Shown here: positions 34,924 to 48,706 of the stretch, piece after piece
Position numbering within the stretch: position 1 is the first letter of the stretch
Layout of the letters: every line of letters begins with the position of its first letter
Assembly (NCBI RefSeq): GCF_019059575.1
Contig: NW_024881864.1
Span: 10,001-74,000, forward strand
DNA from: Amphibalanus amphitrite
Taxonomy: Eukaryota; Arthropoda; Thecostraca; Balanomorpha; Balanidae
Length of the DNA: 64,000 bases
Reading direction: 5' to 3'
Made by a program: the position numbers and the translations under genes
Notes under the pieces: generated by a model
What the model saw: the letters and a program-made list of their open reading frames with translations, nothing else
Databases searched by the model: none
What the model was told of the DNA's origin: nothing

Positions 34924-35828
34924 CCCTCGCCCGCACATGGGGGGGGGGGGTGGTTGCCACCCCCCCCCAGGCAGTCTTTCTGCTCTGCACTCAACATTTT
35001 TTAAGCTAGAAGGCTGATTTTTCGTATAGCTGCTCGTCTATCCTTTCTTGATGTCCACTGAAAATTTCAAGTTTCTGTGATTTTTGGTTTCGGAGATATG
35101 ACCTTGTTTTTCAGGTCATGTCATGACCCAAATGGCCAATTCTCAACATTTTGCGTTTGCCATGGGCCTTGTGAGCTTTTGACACCCTGATTTCGGCCTT
35201 TTTTGCCAGTCTTACCTCCCACCTATCATGGAACATGTTGTTCGACGATGTACAGGGGTCAAGGTCAGGGTCAAGGTCAACCTAGGTCATCTAAGATAAT
35301 TGCGTTTTAGGCAAGCTGAATTTACTTTTTGTGAAGTTTTTTTGACTGCATTTTTGGTAAAAGCTTCTCAGATCATGATTTCATGTGATATGGACCCAAA
35401 AACAATCGGTGCACACATCAGTATACACACAGACACACACAGACATACAAACACATATAATTGACCTTGACCTAACTTGACCTGAAATGACCTCAGCAGC
35501 AAAATTCTGGTCGGATAGTGTGACAAAGAGGTTCTAGCTCGCTTGGCACCAGAAAACAGCATCGTCATCGGTATTTGATAAGCAGCGCACTTGATATCCA
35601 ACGGTGACCCAAAACAGCAACATTTTTTAGTTTGACCTGACCTGGAAGGTCAATGACTGACCTGAGAAGGTAAAACTGGGTATCATTGGATTCGTCTCTT
35701 CCCAAAGAATCTTTTTGGTCTTTACTGCTAAGCTCTATCTCCAGCAGGAACGAAATGGCGCGGGGGGGGTGGCAACCACCCCCCCCATGTGCGTTCTAGG
35801 ATGGGAAAATGGCATGTGCGGGCGAGGG
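34924..35828. mobile_element. TTAA-flanked piggyBac-like MITE, copy 5
   Basis: The 905-bp element starts CCCTCGCCCGCACATGGGG and ends with the inverse, CATGTGCGGGCGAGGG-like, split by a short insertion near the right end. TTAA flanks it (34920-34923, 35829-35832). Hairpins at 34939-34966 and 35762-35786 carry GTGGTTGCCAC and its exact inverse. AGGTCA/TGACCT words cluster at 35255-35295, 35461-35495 and 35630-35675. No protein is encoded. Confidence 0.85.
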
Positions 35829-35832
35829 TTAA

Positions 35833-36545
<713 letters not shown>

Positions 36546-36892
36546 TTCTTGCTGCCAAACGCCCCCCTCACGTCCCAGCAGCCGTACAGTCTGCTCCAGT
36601 GTGACCGTTCCATTTTCGACAGCCAATAAATTGGTACAGCGCTAGCTAGCTTGGTGGTCTGACTCTCTCCCGGCCACGAACGTCCCAAAACCAGAGTATG
36701 AACCCCGCCTTCCGTGCACCCCGGCTGTGACGTGACCCTGACACCCAGTATGCTCCCTGGATGATCGTTAACACTGACACGCTTCATCTTTATCAAGGCT
36801 GTGACGTCGCGGTGGCACTTTCCATGTACCGGAGCTGTGACCCGGTCGTCAAATATCCGTGTACCTACCCCTAGCCCTGAGCGAGGTGACCG

Positions 36893-36965
36893 TAACACCT
36901 CCTCTGACGTCACGGCAGCACCCCCTCTGACGTCACGGTATCACCCCGTTTGGCGTCACGATTCG
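36893..36965. repeat. 23-bp tandem repeat carrying TGACGTCA sites
   Basis: Three units of CACC.CCTCTGACGTCACGG-like sequence follow one another. Two contain the perfect palindrome TGACGTCA, the CREB/ATF consensus; the third is degraded to TGGCGTCA. Related GTGACGTG and GTGACGTC words lie at 36728 and 36800. Confidence 0.7.
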
Positions 36966-37740
36966 CACCTCGCTTCGGAGGCACAACGGGCCTTTGGGCC
37001 CGACCCTCGGTCATGGCCCGACCTAACGAGTTACCGAACCGGGCACCTCATGAACACCGAACACCATAAGGGTAGAGGCTCCAGTCATTTTCCCACCCCA
37101 GCTATTTTCCCTGCTGGTGATATGTGTTCCTGGTTTTATGCTTTGGAATAAATATATCGGGCATTTATTCAGTTGACGATTTGCTGCTATTTTGTTTTCG
37201 TCCCATTAGTTTGCACCCAACAGTCAGGAGAATTGTTTCACCAATTATCACACATTGATCACTACTTAGGCCATCAGCTGGCCACTGGGTGTCAATGGAT
37301 CTGGGTCAGTTCCACCGGTCGTGACCTGCCGTCGTGACCCGGTCAGCGGAGGTGTCAGGGGGTGACACCGGTCCGGCGCAGCGAGCTGACGGTGCGACAT
37401 ATCTCCGACTGAGGTCCGAATGGGAACGTGTCTGACACAGCCCTGATCAGCCACCAGTGGTCGATGTCCTTGCTCTCGAAGTACTGGACATATCTGGCGG
37501 TCAGCTGCCCTGCCTCAGGAGCCGAGGCCGCGCGGAGGGCCCGGTACGGCCCGCCCCGTACCAGCGCTCTGTGGGGCTGGTCGGAGCGGGGCGCTGGTGG
37601 GTGCCAGCAGCGGGTGATTTGGCAGGGTGGTGCCGAGTGGGATGGTCGGCCCCGACCTGCAGCGCCGCTCGTCGTGAGAGGTGTCAGGGACGGACCGGCT
37701 CGGGACGCGCCCCTCGGCACATCGAGGGGTGGATGGAGCG
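36966..37740. other. Non-coding GC-rich region
   Basis: No gene recognised. Long frames at 37355-37967 on both strands reflect GC bias. Confidence 0.45.
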
Positions 37741-37835
37741 GGACGAGATAAGACGAGACGAGAGTAGACGGAACAAGACGGATCAGACGAGATCAGACGA
37801 GATGACACGAGATCAGACGAGATGAGAATAGACGA
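37741..37835. repeat. Purine-rich GACGAGAT-type degenerate repeat
   Basis: About ten imperfect 8-11-bp units of GACGAGA, GATCAGACGAGAT and GATGACACGAGA. It is nearly all purine on the + strand. Confidence 0.75.
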
Positions 37836-37937
37836 TACCAGGCAAGAAGAAAGGATGCTGCAGGGTTTAATTTGACGAGACAACGGACAAATCGAGAAGG
37901 GTCGAGTGAATATATCACGACAGCATGCGCTGACATG

Positions 37938-38216
37938 AGCCATTTTCACGACGGCCATCTGGTACACATTTGGTGCACATCTGGTGCAGATTAGGTGCAG
38001 ATTTGGTCAAATTAGGTTCGGTGTGCCTCTTAGTAGCTATCAGCTAGGGTTGCACTAATTGCTTATATGCCTGCTTTGTCATATCATCAGAGAGCATCTC
38101 GATTACAACACTGAAGTTAAATATAAAATAAAGATAGTTATTTGTTGTAAAAGAGATTAGGTGCAGATTTGGTCAAATTAGGTGCACTCGCCTGATATCC
38201 CGTCGTGAAAACGGCT
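37938..38216. mobile_element. ~275-bp MITE with AGCCATTTTCACGACGG ends, copy 1
   Basis: The left end AGCCATTTTCACGACGG matches the inverse of the right end CCGTCGTGAAAACGGCT with one mismatch. TTTGGTGCAGATT or TTTGGTGCA words recur in both halves. A second copy lies at 45280-45550. It encodes no protein. The target duplication is not evident. Confidence 0.85.
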
Positions 38217-40194
38217 ACGGTGCGGCTAACATTTAATCGAGCTGTTACACAAAATGCAGCAACAAAGTCTCATTTGAAAAAGGTAAGAGGCGAAACGCTG
38301 GTTCCATTAGTCTCTGATCAGTCGAACCGATGCACTGCAGGCTCCTGCGGTTTCAGTGTGACAACTTCGCCCACTTCGTTCACCTTCCGTGACTTCCCCG
38401 GTTTTTAATGCGCTATTGACGCCTCGGATTATCCCTTTAGACACTGGGTGGCAGTGTAGGACGGTTTTTACCGCCGCTGCACAGACTTTTACCTGCCGCG
38501 ACCGTAAATCAGAGCCGTCGGACGTCACACAGGCGGCCGGTAATTCGACGCCGCCCGGCTGTGCAGTGATATACCGACCGACAGGGAAGACCGGGACCAT
38601 AATCGGTAAGTCACGGCCCACCACACGGCCCTGAGTCATTTTCATGGCGGTGCGCCGGCACTTCCTATGGACGGAGGGAGCTCCGTCGCAGCCCACCGGC
38701 CGAGTCGGTCCTTTCTGAGCGGTGTGTGCTGCTCCTGATCGGAGGCCGACGGCCATGGGGTGCCGATTTAGAGGGTGACCACTGGCCATGGGGGCGACAG
38801 GACCAGCAGGGGTGCAGGGGCAGCAGAGTCGGCAGGTGCAGTGGCAGCAGATTCGGCAGGAGCAGGAGCCGGCAGAGTCGGCGGGGGCGGCAGGAATGAC
38901 AGAAGCGGCAGGGATGGCAAAGACGGGCAGCAGTGCCGGCGGCGGCAGGGGGCGGCAGGAGTGGCCAGAGGTGGCAGAAATGGCCAGAGGTCCAACCTCG
39001 TCGAGCGGCCCCGTCACGGGTGCTTTATTGAGCCGATTTGGCCGGTGGCCAGCCACGCCCCACTCACCCGGAAAGGGCTGCAACAATCCGGAGCGCCTGG
39101 TCCGGGCACGGCCGGGGCTATTGGTGCGGCAGCGACCGAGCCGGAGTCCCCCGCACTTCCGGGAGCTCGGGTGTCGGAAGAGACACCTCCGTAACTCCGG
39201 GAGTCGGGGGGACACCACCTCCCGCTGAGGGTGCCGCTCCGGAGCTGTCAGCGCGGCGTCGGACTGCTCAGCTATCCCGACAGAATGCCGACCACGTCCC
39301 CTGGCGTGAGTGGCGGTTATGAGCCTCGCCAAGGCCCAGGTGCTAATAGCGGGCCTCAGCAATCAGTCAACCGGCTCCGGATTAGCATAAAATACTCAGC
39401 CAGGCGTGGCTTTAATTACTGACCGCTGCGAGTTACGCCTCGCTACAACATGTTGAGCAACTGATGGGCTGACCAGCATCGCGCAACAGATGTTGGTGTT
39501 TGCCTGGGTCAGAAGGGAGGAGATAGGGATCAGGCTCGTGGCCCTGACGGAAGCTGTCCAGATGTATTTAGACGGATGATGCCAAGGAGAGATGAACGAA
39601 CAGCGAACGTGTCTTGCTGCATCACCGCACGACGCAATCGATTGCAATTACGGTGCATATTACGTTCGAAAGCATCCTGAGCATTGAGATTCACAGATCT
39701 GACAGAGTTTTTATAACAAAGGAAGTTTTCCCGAAACTCAAGTCAAATTAAAAATTTTTGTTCATTAGATAGATACACATTAGATAGATACATTAGATAG
39801 ATATGTACATGTCCAAAAGTCTGCATGCATCCGTAAGACTTTCGTTGACTATCCAAAGAAATGTCAGTGGTTTATCAGCCTATCAACGTCGCCTAGACCT
39901 CCTCAACCTCTGTGAAATGCTGACGACTTGCTGCAGCAATAAGCCACGGCGCTGGCTCGACGACCCAGAGGTCTCGTGGTGTCACCGGCACTGGGCACCG
40001 GCCTGCCACATTGAGCAGGGCCGCGCATTAGGACTTTCTCTCGGGGTGATCATCGAAAGGCCAGCAGCGGCGCACGGCCGGCGGGCGGGGCGGCGCCGAT
40101 GGCCGGTAATTTCCAGTCGTCTGTGAACAGTCGATGGGGTGGCGATGGGAGAAAGCGCCATTGAAACGCAATTACCGCAATACGAGTGGGTTTA
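38217..40194. other. Non-coding region with a GGCAGCAG-rich segment
   Basis: No gene recognised. At 38805-38965 the + strand is rich in GGCAGCAGAGTCGGCAGG-like imperfect repeats. A 351-codon minus-strand frame (38307-39362) spans it but has no domain and is Pro/Ala/Cys-biased, so I treat it as repeat-derived. Confidence 0.5.
39763..39803. repeat. ATTAGATAGATAC microsatellite
   Basis: Three copies of CATTAGATAGATA with short spacers. Confidence 0.8.
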
Positions 40195-40198
40195 TTAA

Positions 40199-41135
40199 CC
40201 CTAGAACGCCTAGGGGGGGGGGGGTGTATCAACCCCCCCTGAGGTTTTTTCAAAGTGCACGCTAAACGGCTTGTCGTAGCGGGCTGAAATTTTCAATACC
40301 CTCTGGGGCAGCCTTTGCGCATCTTTTGCCGAAAAAAAATTGATCGGGTCATGTCAGGTCACGGAGTTATGACGTCATAAGAGGTACAGCCTCCGGCCGG
40401 ATTTTCACAAACTGAGTGCCAACGCCCGAGGTTTCCTGCCGGTGGTACGGAGATCGGTTGATGGATCGTGATGAAACTTCCCATGCATGTTGGGGCAAGT
40501 ATTGGCTATCATATGGTATAAGAAATTTGACCGGGTCAGGTCAGGTCACGGAGCTATGACGTCACAAGAGGAACAGCGTCCGGTACTATTTTTGAAAAGC
40601 GCCCGAACCACTATTTTGCTAATTCTTGTCACCTCAATGGAAATATGCAGCAATATTAGCTTCTATAGGGAGCAAATGGACCTCCCAAATCCAAAAATAC
40701 AATCAGATTTCAAAAATTTAAATTTTGATTTTTCGAATTTCTGCCGCCGACTGTGACCTTGCCGACTTCCGGCGCTCCCAACGCGCCATTTTTAGAGCTA
40801 GGGAAACGAAATACATACCAAACGATAGAGAATTGATCAAGGAACACGATAGTGAAGGTTTCAAGTCGATATCTCCCACCGTTTTGCCGCAATCGCCGCC
40901 GAAAGTTGAAAAAAGTCTATTTTTCCGAAAATTTGACCTTTGACCGGTCAAAAGTAGGTCAAATGTTGACCTAGGACCAAAAAATATACCACCAATCGCG
41001 AGATCTCGTTGAGAGCAATCCGTTGTTTTTTTTCGCTAAGCTCTACGACCTTCCGTTTCGAAACGCCAGGGGGGGGTCGTAACAACCCCCCCCCTGGTCG
41101 TTCGTGTTATGAGAAATGGCCTGGTCGTGCGAGGG
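40199..41135. mobile_element. TTAA-flanked piggyBac-like MITE, copy 6
   Basis: The 937-bp element starts CCCTAGAACGCCTAGGGG and ends GTCGTGCGAGGG; TTAA flanks it (40195-40198, 41136-41139). The left end has lost ~30 bp of the spacer seen at the right end before the G-run. Hairpins lie at 40213-40239 and 41069-41094 with loops GTGTATCAAC and, inverted, GTTGTTACGAC. The GGTCATGTCAGGTCACGG.GTTATGACGTCA segment occurs twice (~40347 and ~40533), an internal duplication. Further TGACC/GGTCA words cluster at 40930-40975. Confidence 0.83.
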
Positions 41136-41139
41136 TTAA

Positions 41140-44100
41140 GTTTGTGTTGGGGTAGATACTCTCATATCGGCTCCGTTGGTAAGGCAATCGGCATCGGATG
41201 TTTATGAAGGACGAACGCATTACACTCTGCAGTCTGCTGATATACATAGGTCAATCTCTGCTGCTGCTATACCGTTAGTCTCTGGAGGCTCACCGTCAGT
41301 TGTTGGGGTTCAACGTCACCCTCAGTATCTCCCTCGACGGGCGACCGTCACATCAATATGGCGGCAATGCGGCGACCCACCGACCGTGCGGCGCGTGCGC
41401 TCCTAAATAGGCTCATTAGCAGTGGACAAAGCCCCTGCGCAGGCCAGTGACTGCAGCAAATGACTAGGAGGTCCCGCAGATCAGAAAGTCTTCACTCTAT
41501 TGTATCGAGGCTTTTCCTTAGGTTTTGACGGCCATTCAAATGCAATCAAAACCATATGTGCAATGCCTGACTCGCACATTTCAGTCCCTCCGTAATAAGT
41601 GCTGTGACGAAATGATTACATCTGCGGAACCATTGGAAAGTTATGTCTAGCCATGCACACCACGCATGCTTTTCATTTTGTGCTTGCCTTCAGCTCTGCG
41701 TCCAACGCTTATGACAACTCTACTATATCTTTGCTTCGTGAAATGACATGATCCCTAGCGTTCCGTCAGCGCTTTCTTCATTTCAGTTGTTTTTCCCTAA
41801 CATTTTCGTAGAATCTATCCATAACGTATAGCTGCTGAAGCTCGTTATGTCTATGGAACCAAGTTTCTTAGTCTTTTTGACAGTGTTGTGCTGTGAATGC
41901 CTCGCACTTCCTATAGCCTCCACTCATTTATTACCACGAAATCACATGCCCTCCTCTTCAGTACCAACATCGGGGGCCGGGGAGAAGCCCGGGACAACTC
42001 CGTGGCCGCGCTGCTCTGTGGACGAGTCAATGGCTGCGATCCACGGCGGCCGGGCCCTGGCACCGGCGATTGTCGCCCGTCGCGGAGCCCGGCGCCGCTC
42101 TGTGACATTCCCAGGTCGGAGTCGGCTCTATCCGCGCCGCGGCCACAATGGCACCAGTGACAAACGCCTCTGGAGCGGCCTTCTGGGGACCTTGGACACC
42201 GCCGGACGCTTTTCACGGCGCCCATAGCTGTCAGACGAGTTCTGCTTGGGTGCCCGGGACTCGGAGCTGGGACTCCAGAGTTCATCCAATGAACTCGGGC
42301 AGTGTCCCCTGCAGTTCGGGTCCATTTTGAGAGGAATGGCACTGTGAGACGTTGCGTTCCGAGGGGACAAAAGACGTCTGTATGTCTTCCGCATGTCTCA
42401 GCACACGTCCGAATGTCTTTATATGATCATTCACTTTATATACATTGAATTATAAACAATTACGTAGGCATCTTCTTTGAAAAAATTACTGAACTGTACT
42501 CGACAACATAAAATAGGCACGAGTAGATCTACACGATCCCAAATGTTCCAAGTCCTATAACGTATGCAGTGTTTTAGAGACGAGTGATGAGATGACTCAT
42601 ATCAACTCCGGGCCGCATTTGAAGCATGAGTCCACGGGGGCTGTTGCGTAGGCAGCTACGATGGTCATTTGTGAGCAGCGAACGCGGAAGCCGCGCGGCG
42701 CGTCCCTGAAGCCAGCGCTGGGCGGCGCGGGCGGCGGCCGGCCGGCGGCGCTCTCTCTCTGCCGGCCCGCGCGGCTGACCCCTGACCCCAGCGGGATCAC
42801 CGTACGGTACCGGGGTGCTGCTCGGCGGCCGTCCACACCCCGGGCCGCCGGGCGCCGGACACGGCCGGACGCCACGGCACGCCGACTAAAAACCCGCCGC
42901 TAATGAATGGAGCGCCGCCGCCGATGGAGACGTCGGCCGTCTCTGGCCGTCTCTGGCCGTCTCTGACGGTCCCGCCGAGTGGCCTCATTACGTGCAGTGC
43001 GCCGGCCCAAAGTGACCCGACGCACCCGCCTCTCCACGCCAGTCGTGTGCCCCGGTTCTCGCCAGAGGAGGGCGCTGAATTTGGCCTAAATAAGCCTTCA
43101 ACGCTCTCCGAACAAATGGATCCTCAGCTGATGTATGCCCTCGTGTGTCTCGGGCTGGCCGTATTGCCCTAGAAAACTCCGCTTGATGTTAACAACCGCG
43201 CTGGAAATGCAGCCACGGTGTGGGCCACACTGATGGAAACTGGAAAGCCGAGTCGTGTATGCAGTGCTGCTACTCGTAGTTACATCGGAGACGGGAGCTG
43301 CGAAATTATGCGCGACCAGTGTCCACTAAGTGCGTTCCATATCGGGGGAGTAGCGAACGGGAGCGCGCCTATAGCGCTGCTCAGTGGCTCATCTGATGAT
43401 AGGAGATGGCTCCCGTGCGCCAATCAGCTGGCTCGGAGAGTACCTGCTCTCGCAGGCCGGATCGATTTAATGCACCCACCAGACGTATTCAGGTCATCGC
43501 CTAACAGAGCACTCGCGGCCGACCTTTCTCGAGACCCCAGTGAGAGTCTGTCCGTTCGAAGTCAACAACATTAATGCTCTGGTTTCGCAACATCCCAGCG
43601 CCGAACAATGGTAAACGAGTGCAGAAACAAGCATGCATTGTGTCAGGCAACAAAGCTCCGTTGGAGCATTGAAGATGACCTGTAATTAAGCAGCGAAAAG
43701 TAACCTTAAATTAGTGCTGTGCTGCATACGGGGCAGTGCACATTAATGTTATGGTTTGTACAAAATACGACTTGAAATTAACTGGAAATCAGCAGCTTTA
43801 TGAATCAGATATCCGCAATTTATATGATTGTGGAAGCTGGAATTATAACTGATTTTCTGCCAAATTAGATATGATTATATCAAGCGTTTTCAACAGTATC
43901 TGATATTGAACAAAAGCTTGATTGAGCATTTTATTTAAATCCGGTGAGTCAAAGACACTATCATAAACGGTAAACCTTTGCACCATGATCCTACAGCCAT
44001 GAGCAATATACCGTCGCGGGCGCCTGGCGGTGTCGGGCAGTCCGGCCGCTGCCCGCTGCAGCGGCTGTGTCCACTCAGCCCCGTCCCACGGCCGGTGACG

Positions 44101-45279
44101 GACGGGGCTGCCGACTGGCCACTATCTGGGACCATCCCGCGTCCTGTCAGTCTGCGTTTTTGTTCCCGCCGCCGCCCCACCTGCCGTGTCACGGGGTGGA
44201 GCGTCACAACAGACGCCCAAAGAAACCCTCCGGACGACGGGCAGGCGTGAGGCCTGGAGCAGCGGCCGACGGGCAGAGCTGTGCGGCTTATTGAGCCGCA
44301 TTGACCCGCGACTGGAGCAGCGGCCTATACGGGCAGAGGTACGGCTTATTGAGCCATGACTGGGGCAGCGGCCGACGGGCAGAGCTGCATGCGGCTTGTT
44401 GAGCCGCGACTGGGGCAGCGGCCGACGGCGAAAAAGGAGGCCACCTTGGTAGTGGCACGGCTGGCACGTGGCCGGGCGCACCGTACAAGTACGCAGAGAT
44501 GACGGTGCACGGTATACACGCGTGCAGAAAAGCTATAGGGTCTTAACAATGTCTTACTCGCATGTGAATCCTGGGGAGACATTCCCACTGATCCACTAAG
44601 CCAATTCCTTTCTGTAATTGAGTTCTCTCTCAAATGCACCAAAGTCGATCATTATGAAAACAGCTGCACGGATTATTGAAATCGTCATCCTTCAGTATAC
44701 TGTTCCCGCCTCCGCTCGGCGCGTCTGCCGTCAGCGCACGGCAGCTCGCTGTCGGAATGTGCCGACAGCCGGGGTTCGGGCGAGCGGAGGCGACAATCCC
44801 ACGGTACGAGCGACGACATCCGGAGGTTGTCCACCTGACAAATCGGCGTCACAGAGCGTCACAGAGCGTGACGGCCTGACAAGCCGTGACCGTCCGCGGC
44901 GGCGCGGCGACGGACGGAAGGGTGCGAGGTGCGCGGGGCGCAGACAAGAGGGGCCGGAAGCCGGCCACGACGCACTAGCGAGGCGCAGTTGAGACCACCA
45001 GAGGCCATCGTGGGTGTCATACGATGTCGTGGATCGCTTCTCGAGATCTCTGTTGGACTGAGGTTGTGCGGAGATTGAGATGTGAGATTCCGGCACCGAA
45101 ACTGGATAGTGGATAATTAATGACGCATGAGCCGGGCTTCGCTATAAAAAGAAAAGTGAGCCTTCAGGCATGATATTAAAGAAACAAAAAGATGATTATT
45201 TAACAAAGAAAGCTTATCTTTAAGTACTATGTAGCTTAGTCATTTACAATATAAAGATAATCGGGAAAGTATGTATAAT
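41140..45279. other. Non-coding region with CpG islands
   Basis: No supported gene. CpG-rich blocks lie at ~41980-42330, 42660-43080 and 44000-45000. Two short frames begin with signal-peptide-like residues (ATG at 41847, and ATG at 43115 followed by a possible GT splice donor), but neither has a recognisable mature domain. A 12-bp GGCCGTCTCT repeat (three copies) lies at ~42930-42968. Confidence 0.45.
44256..44430. repeat. ~50-57-bp minisatellite, 3.4 copies
   Basis: Units of GGAGCAGCGGCCGACGGGC, then GCGGCTTATTGAGCCG, then GCGACT repeat head to tail with small indels. Confidence 0.85.
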
Positions 45280-45550
45280 AGCCATTTTCCCAACGGCCAC
45301 ATGGTACACATTTGGTGCAGATTGGGTGCATATTTGGTGCATATTTGGTTCAATTAGGTTAATTTTGCTTCTTAAAAGCTGTCTGCTTGGGTTGCAAAGA
45401 TTCTCATAGACATCGTTTTTCAAAATATCAGACGTTATTTTTTATCAGAACACTGAAATAAGTTTATGCTATGATATGAGACATTTCTTGTAAGAGAGAT
45501 TTGGTGCAGATTTTAGGTCCATTCGCCAGATAGTCCGTCGTTAAACAGCT
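45280..45550. mobile_element. ~270-bp MITE, copy 2 of the AGCCATTTTC family
   Basis: AGCCATTTTCCCAACGGCCA at the left, CCGTCGTTAAACAGCT at the right, and internal TTTGGTGCAGATT, GGTACACATTTGGTGCA and AACACTGAA words align with 37938-38216 in the same orientation. It is more decayed than copy 1. Confidence 0.82.
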
Positions 45551-48328
45551 GATAAGGATATAGAATGCAAGTAATTTTGCAGCATAGTCCAAAGTCTGCA
45601 GCCCCCTGTACCGCTTCCACTGCCGGATTCCTTCCAGGCCTCTCCAGTTCGCACGTTCCGCCCCATTGCGCCGTGGAGGACCGGCGCCGCGCCGCGCCAC
45701 ATCCGCCGCGGCGCGTCTCATTTGTCACTGGCGCGCAGTCCGGCCACTACACTGAGCTACCCATGAATGCATAGGCAATAGGCATGTCGAGACTGGTCAA
45801 ACTACGATAATCGACGAAGGGACATGGTATGATGACTGATGAGAGACACTGAGCGCTTTATTATAGAAGTTCATGATACTAAAACCCAAAAGATGACATA
45901 CGTAGATCGCGAGCATGGCTACGCTCCCATTGTTTGACAGTTTGATGATAATCAGGTGACAAGTACAAGATGGTTCGATTGTTCTTTATCATCATATGGC
46001 AGTCATTCTAACTTATTAAAATTCCGAATAGGCGATAACGCTTACATAGATGCTCAACTCATAATCTATCCCAATATCTTTCATCGTTAGGCATTTGAAC
46101 CTGAGCTTAGTGGCAATACTTGCTTCAGGACGTGCTAATTTTGGCCTCATCTACACGAAAAATAAAGGCGAGCACCGATAGATACATTGCCAGAAAAAAA
46201 AACTCGACGGGTCACTGATATAGAGCTTAGAAGAACAGTGTCACATTACTGACATCATGTGACAAGCGGCACTCGAGTGAGTCCTAAGTATCTGTGAGGA
46301 GCCTGCTGTAGTGCGTACACACTACAGCCCTACCTCCTAAGGCCCCACATGGGCGGTCAGCTGACATTGCACCGCGTCGGTGACCCCTGGCCGGCCAGAT
46401 TTGGGAGCGGCATTTTCCGGCCTGCATGACTGAAACTTTAACGAGGAGGATCACAGCTGAGCTGTAAACGGGAGCTGCACTCGACCGCCGACCGGACGGC
46501 TGCCGTCCATTCCGTTCGTGACGGCTCCGTCATTAGCCAGGGAAACCCACCGGTCTGCCAGCGACACCCAATTATCAGCTGGTAATTATCTGCAAGGCAA
46601 TATATTTAATTTGAGTGGAGCACTAGAATCGCACTAACGACCGATAAATACCAGACTTCATTGACAGAAACCAAGGCCAGTTCTGACTAGCTGATAACTA
46701 CTGTCTCGCTGGCTTTGGACGGGAACAAATCTTCACCGGCGATGCTGCGCTTAATTGATCCCCCCCAAGGTCAAACTGTTTCCTCAAGTTAATGAAGCGG
46801 TTAGTTTTATCGCAATGCAATATGGCGTTCCTGAGTGATAATCCGTTCCAAAATTCATGCAAAATTGAGACATGCCAACTAGTACCTGGGGGAAACATCA
46901 TATTTTAATTCTCCCATCTCATAAATGGTAGGGTCCTTATCGACACCATCAAGGCATTTGCAAAGACAATTCCATCCAATCCAACATATTCAGCTGGTGT
47001 TTCAGTTACTTCAAGGAACTGCTTTAGCTCAATCGAAAACGGCAATTCTACCAAGTGCCCGTGCCTCTTGGTAATCAAACTAGCCATAGCAAAAAGATGT
47101 CAAAGAATGTCATGGGTGGACTCATCGACCTATAAAGGTACGTACTACTTAGTACTACGCATAGGTCAATGATTGGACCATTGAATTGAACCAGCACCGA
47201 CCATTGATCGACTGAGTTTGTAGCCGAATTATGAGCACATGCTATTGCTATGAGTGCAGTGTTACCTTATATACGGGAGATTGACTAGATTCATAAGAGC
47301 TATAGGCCGACTGGCAGCAATATTCAAGTCTCGTTTATGGTCGTTTTGTGCCCCATTCGTTGAGTAGAGTTCGCCACATTCCTGGGCGTTGAGCGTACCT
47401 ACAACGCCAATGATGCAAAAGGCCAACGTCTTCTCATTCAAATCCGCATGTCGGTAGCCTGAGTGACGTAATGACAGCCGAAACAAACAGCGACGCAAAA
47501 AGACGCTTTGGAGATGCGCGTGATGCGATGTGCTGTCACCGTAGAAAAGAAATATATCCAAATAACACAGCTAAAACGTCGGGTGCCGGCCGAATTAAAA
47601 CATTGCCGATGTCAGCAAAACAATGAAAAAAAAAACTTTTCAATGTTCGTTCCAGTTCGTCCATATAGTATGATAAAGTAACAACGAGAGAAAGTACTCA
47701 CTTCGTTCCTTTACAAAAACCTAACTTTGGGTCTGCAATTTCCCCCATGCAAATTCTACCTCACAATTCCCCATTTTGGAGACTGCGGTATCAGCGGACA
47801 GATGACGCTGGATGACGTCTGCTGCGCTCGCTGACGTCTACTGACGCTGATGACGCCTGCTGTCGTCCGGCGACATCCTATGGCCGTCGCCGTCTCAGGG
47901 ATGCACGATTCGGTGATGGCCGAGGCCACAGCGGTTCTGTCACATGCTGTCAGCTAGTGATTGGCGGCGGCACAGCAACATTCACCGGAATCGTGAGTGA
48001 TTAGAAACGGGCCCGGCTTTTTGCATTTCGTCATTTCGGCGAATTCCGGCAGCTGGCGAGCTGGATGTGGCAGTCGCAGATAAATGTTTTGATTTTTTTT
48101 GTGGCTGGGGTCACAGGGTAGAAATAGCGTCTTCGCAGCAGGCAGTGCACGTGAGTCGTGGGAAGCTTTCTTCAGATTGTATAACGCTCAAACTTTAGAC
48201 TCGGATGAGTGTGGTCATTCGGTCACGGTTGGACGCATTTGGACGCCCTTCTGCCATGGCGAACAACGGGCTCAGCCCACCACCATGCCCCATTCCGACG
48301 GACAGAAGAAAAGACCGGTCCCTAAGGG
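45551..48328. other. Non-coding region, nothing recognised
   Basis: No gene or repeat family recognised. There is a CpG-rich patch at 45590-45740 and direction-neutral AT-rich sequence elsewhere. Confidence 0.5.
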
Positions 48329-48349
48329 CCACTACCGGGGGGTGCGTAT

Positions 48350-48700
48350 TATTTAGGCCAGGGTTCATAATGTCCAGGGCATGATGTGTCCAGTGCTCGA
48401 AATGGCCAGTGCCTTGAATTGGCCAGTGTTCATATTGTCCAGGGATTACATGGTCCAAATGTGGCCAACTGGCTGCAGATAGGGTAAATTCAAAGAGACC
48501 AGGGTTCATAATGTCCAGGGCACGATGTGTCCAGTGCTCGAAATGGCCAGAGTTCATAATGTCCAGGGCACGATGTGTCCAGTGTTCGAAATGGCCAGGG
48601 TTCATAATGTCCAGGGCACGATATGTCCAGTGTTAAAAATGGCCAGTGCCTTGAATGGGCCAGAGTTCATAGTGTCCAGGGATTACATAGTCCACCCAAC
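48350..48700 (+). repeat. Left arm: 48-bp minisatellite GTTCATAATGTCCAGGG
   Basis: Units of about 48 bp run GTTCATAATGTCCAGGGCA, CGATGTGTCCAGTG, TCGAAATGGCCAG. Longer variants contain GCCTTGAATTGGCCAG and GGATTACAT.GTCCA. The whole arm is inverted at 49138-49480. Confidence 0.88.
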
Positions 48701-48706
48701 CCAACC

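Noticed and set aside
38307..39362. 351-codon minus-strand frame
   Set aside because: Low-complexity Pro/Ala/Cys/Ser translation of a GGCAGCAG-rich repeat; frames are also open on the other strand.
41180..41320. tRNA-like word GGCTCCGTTGGTAAGGC with a distant GGGGTTCAACG
   Set aside because: A-box-like and B-box-like parts are ~125 bp apart and no cloverleaf can be drawn, so neither a tRNA nor a proven SINE head.
41847..42227. 126-codon frame with a signal-peptide-like start (MSMEPSFLVFLTVLCC)
   Set aside because: The rest is CpG-island sequence with overlapping frames on both strands and no domain. A first exon is possible but unsupported.
43115..43171. Short MDPQLMYALVCLGLA leader followed by a possible GT donor
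   Set aside because: Only 15 codons, no recognisable second exon and a weak donor context.
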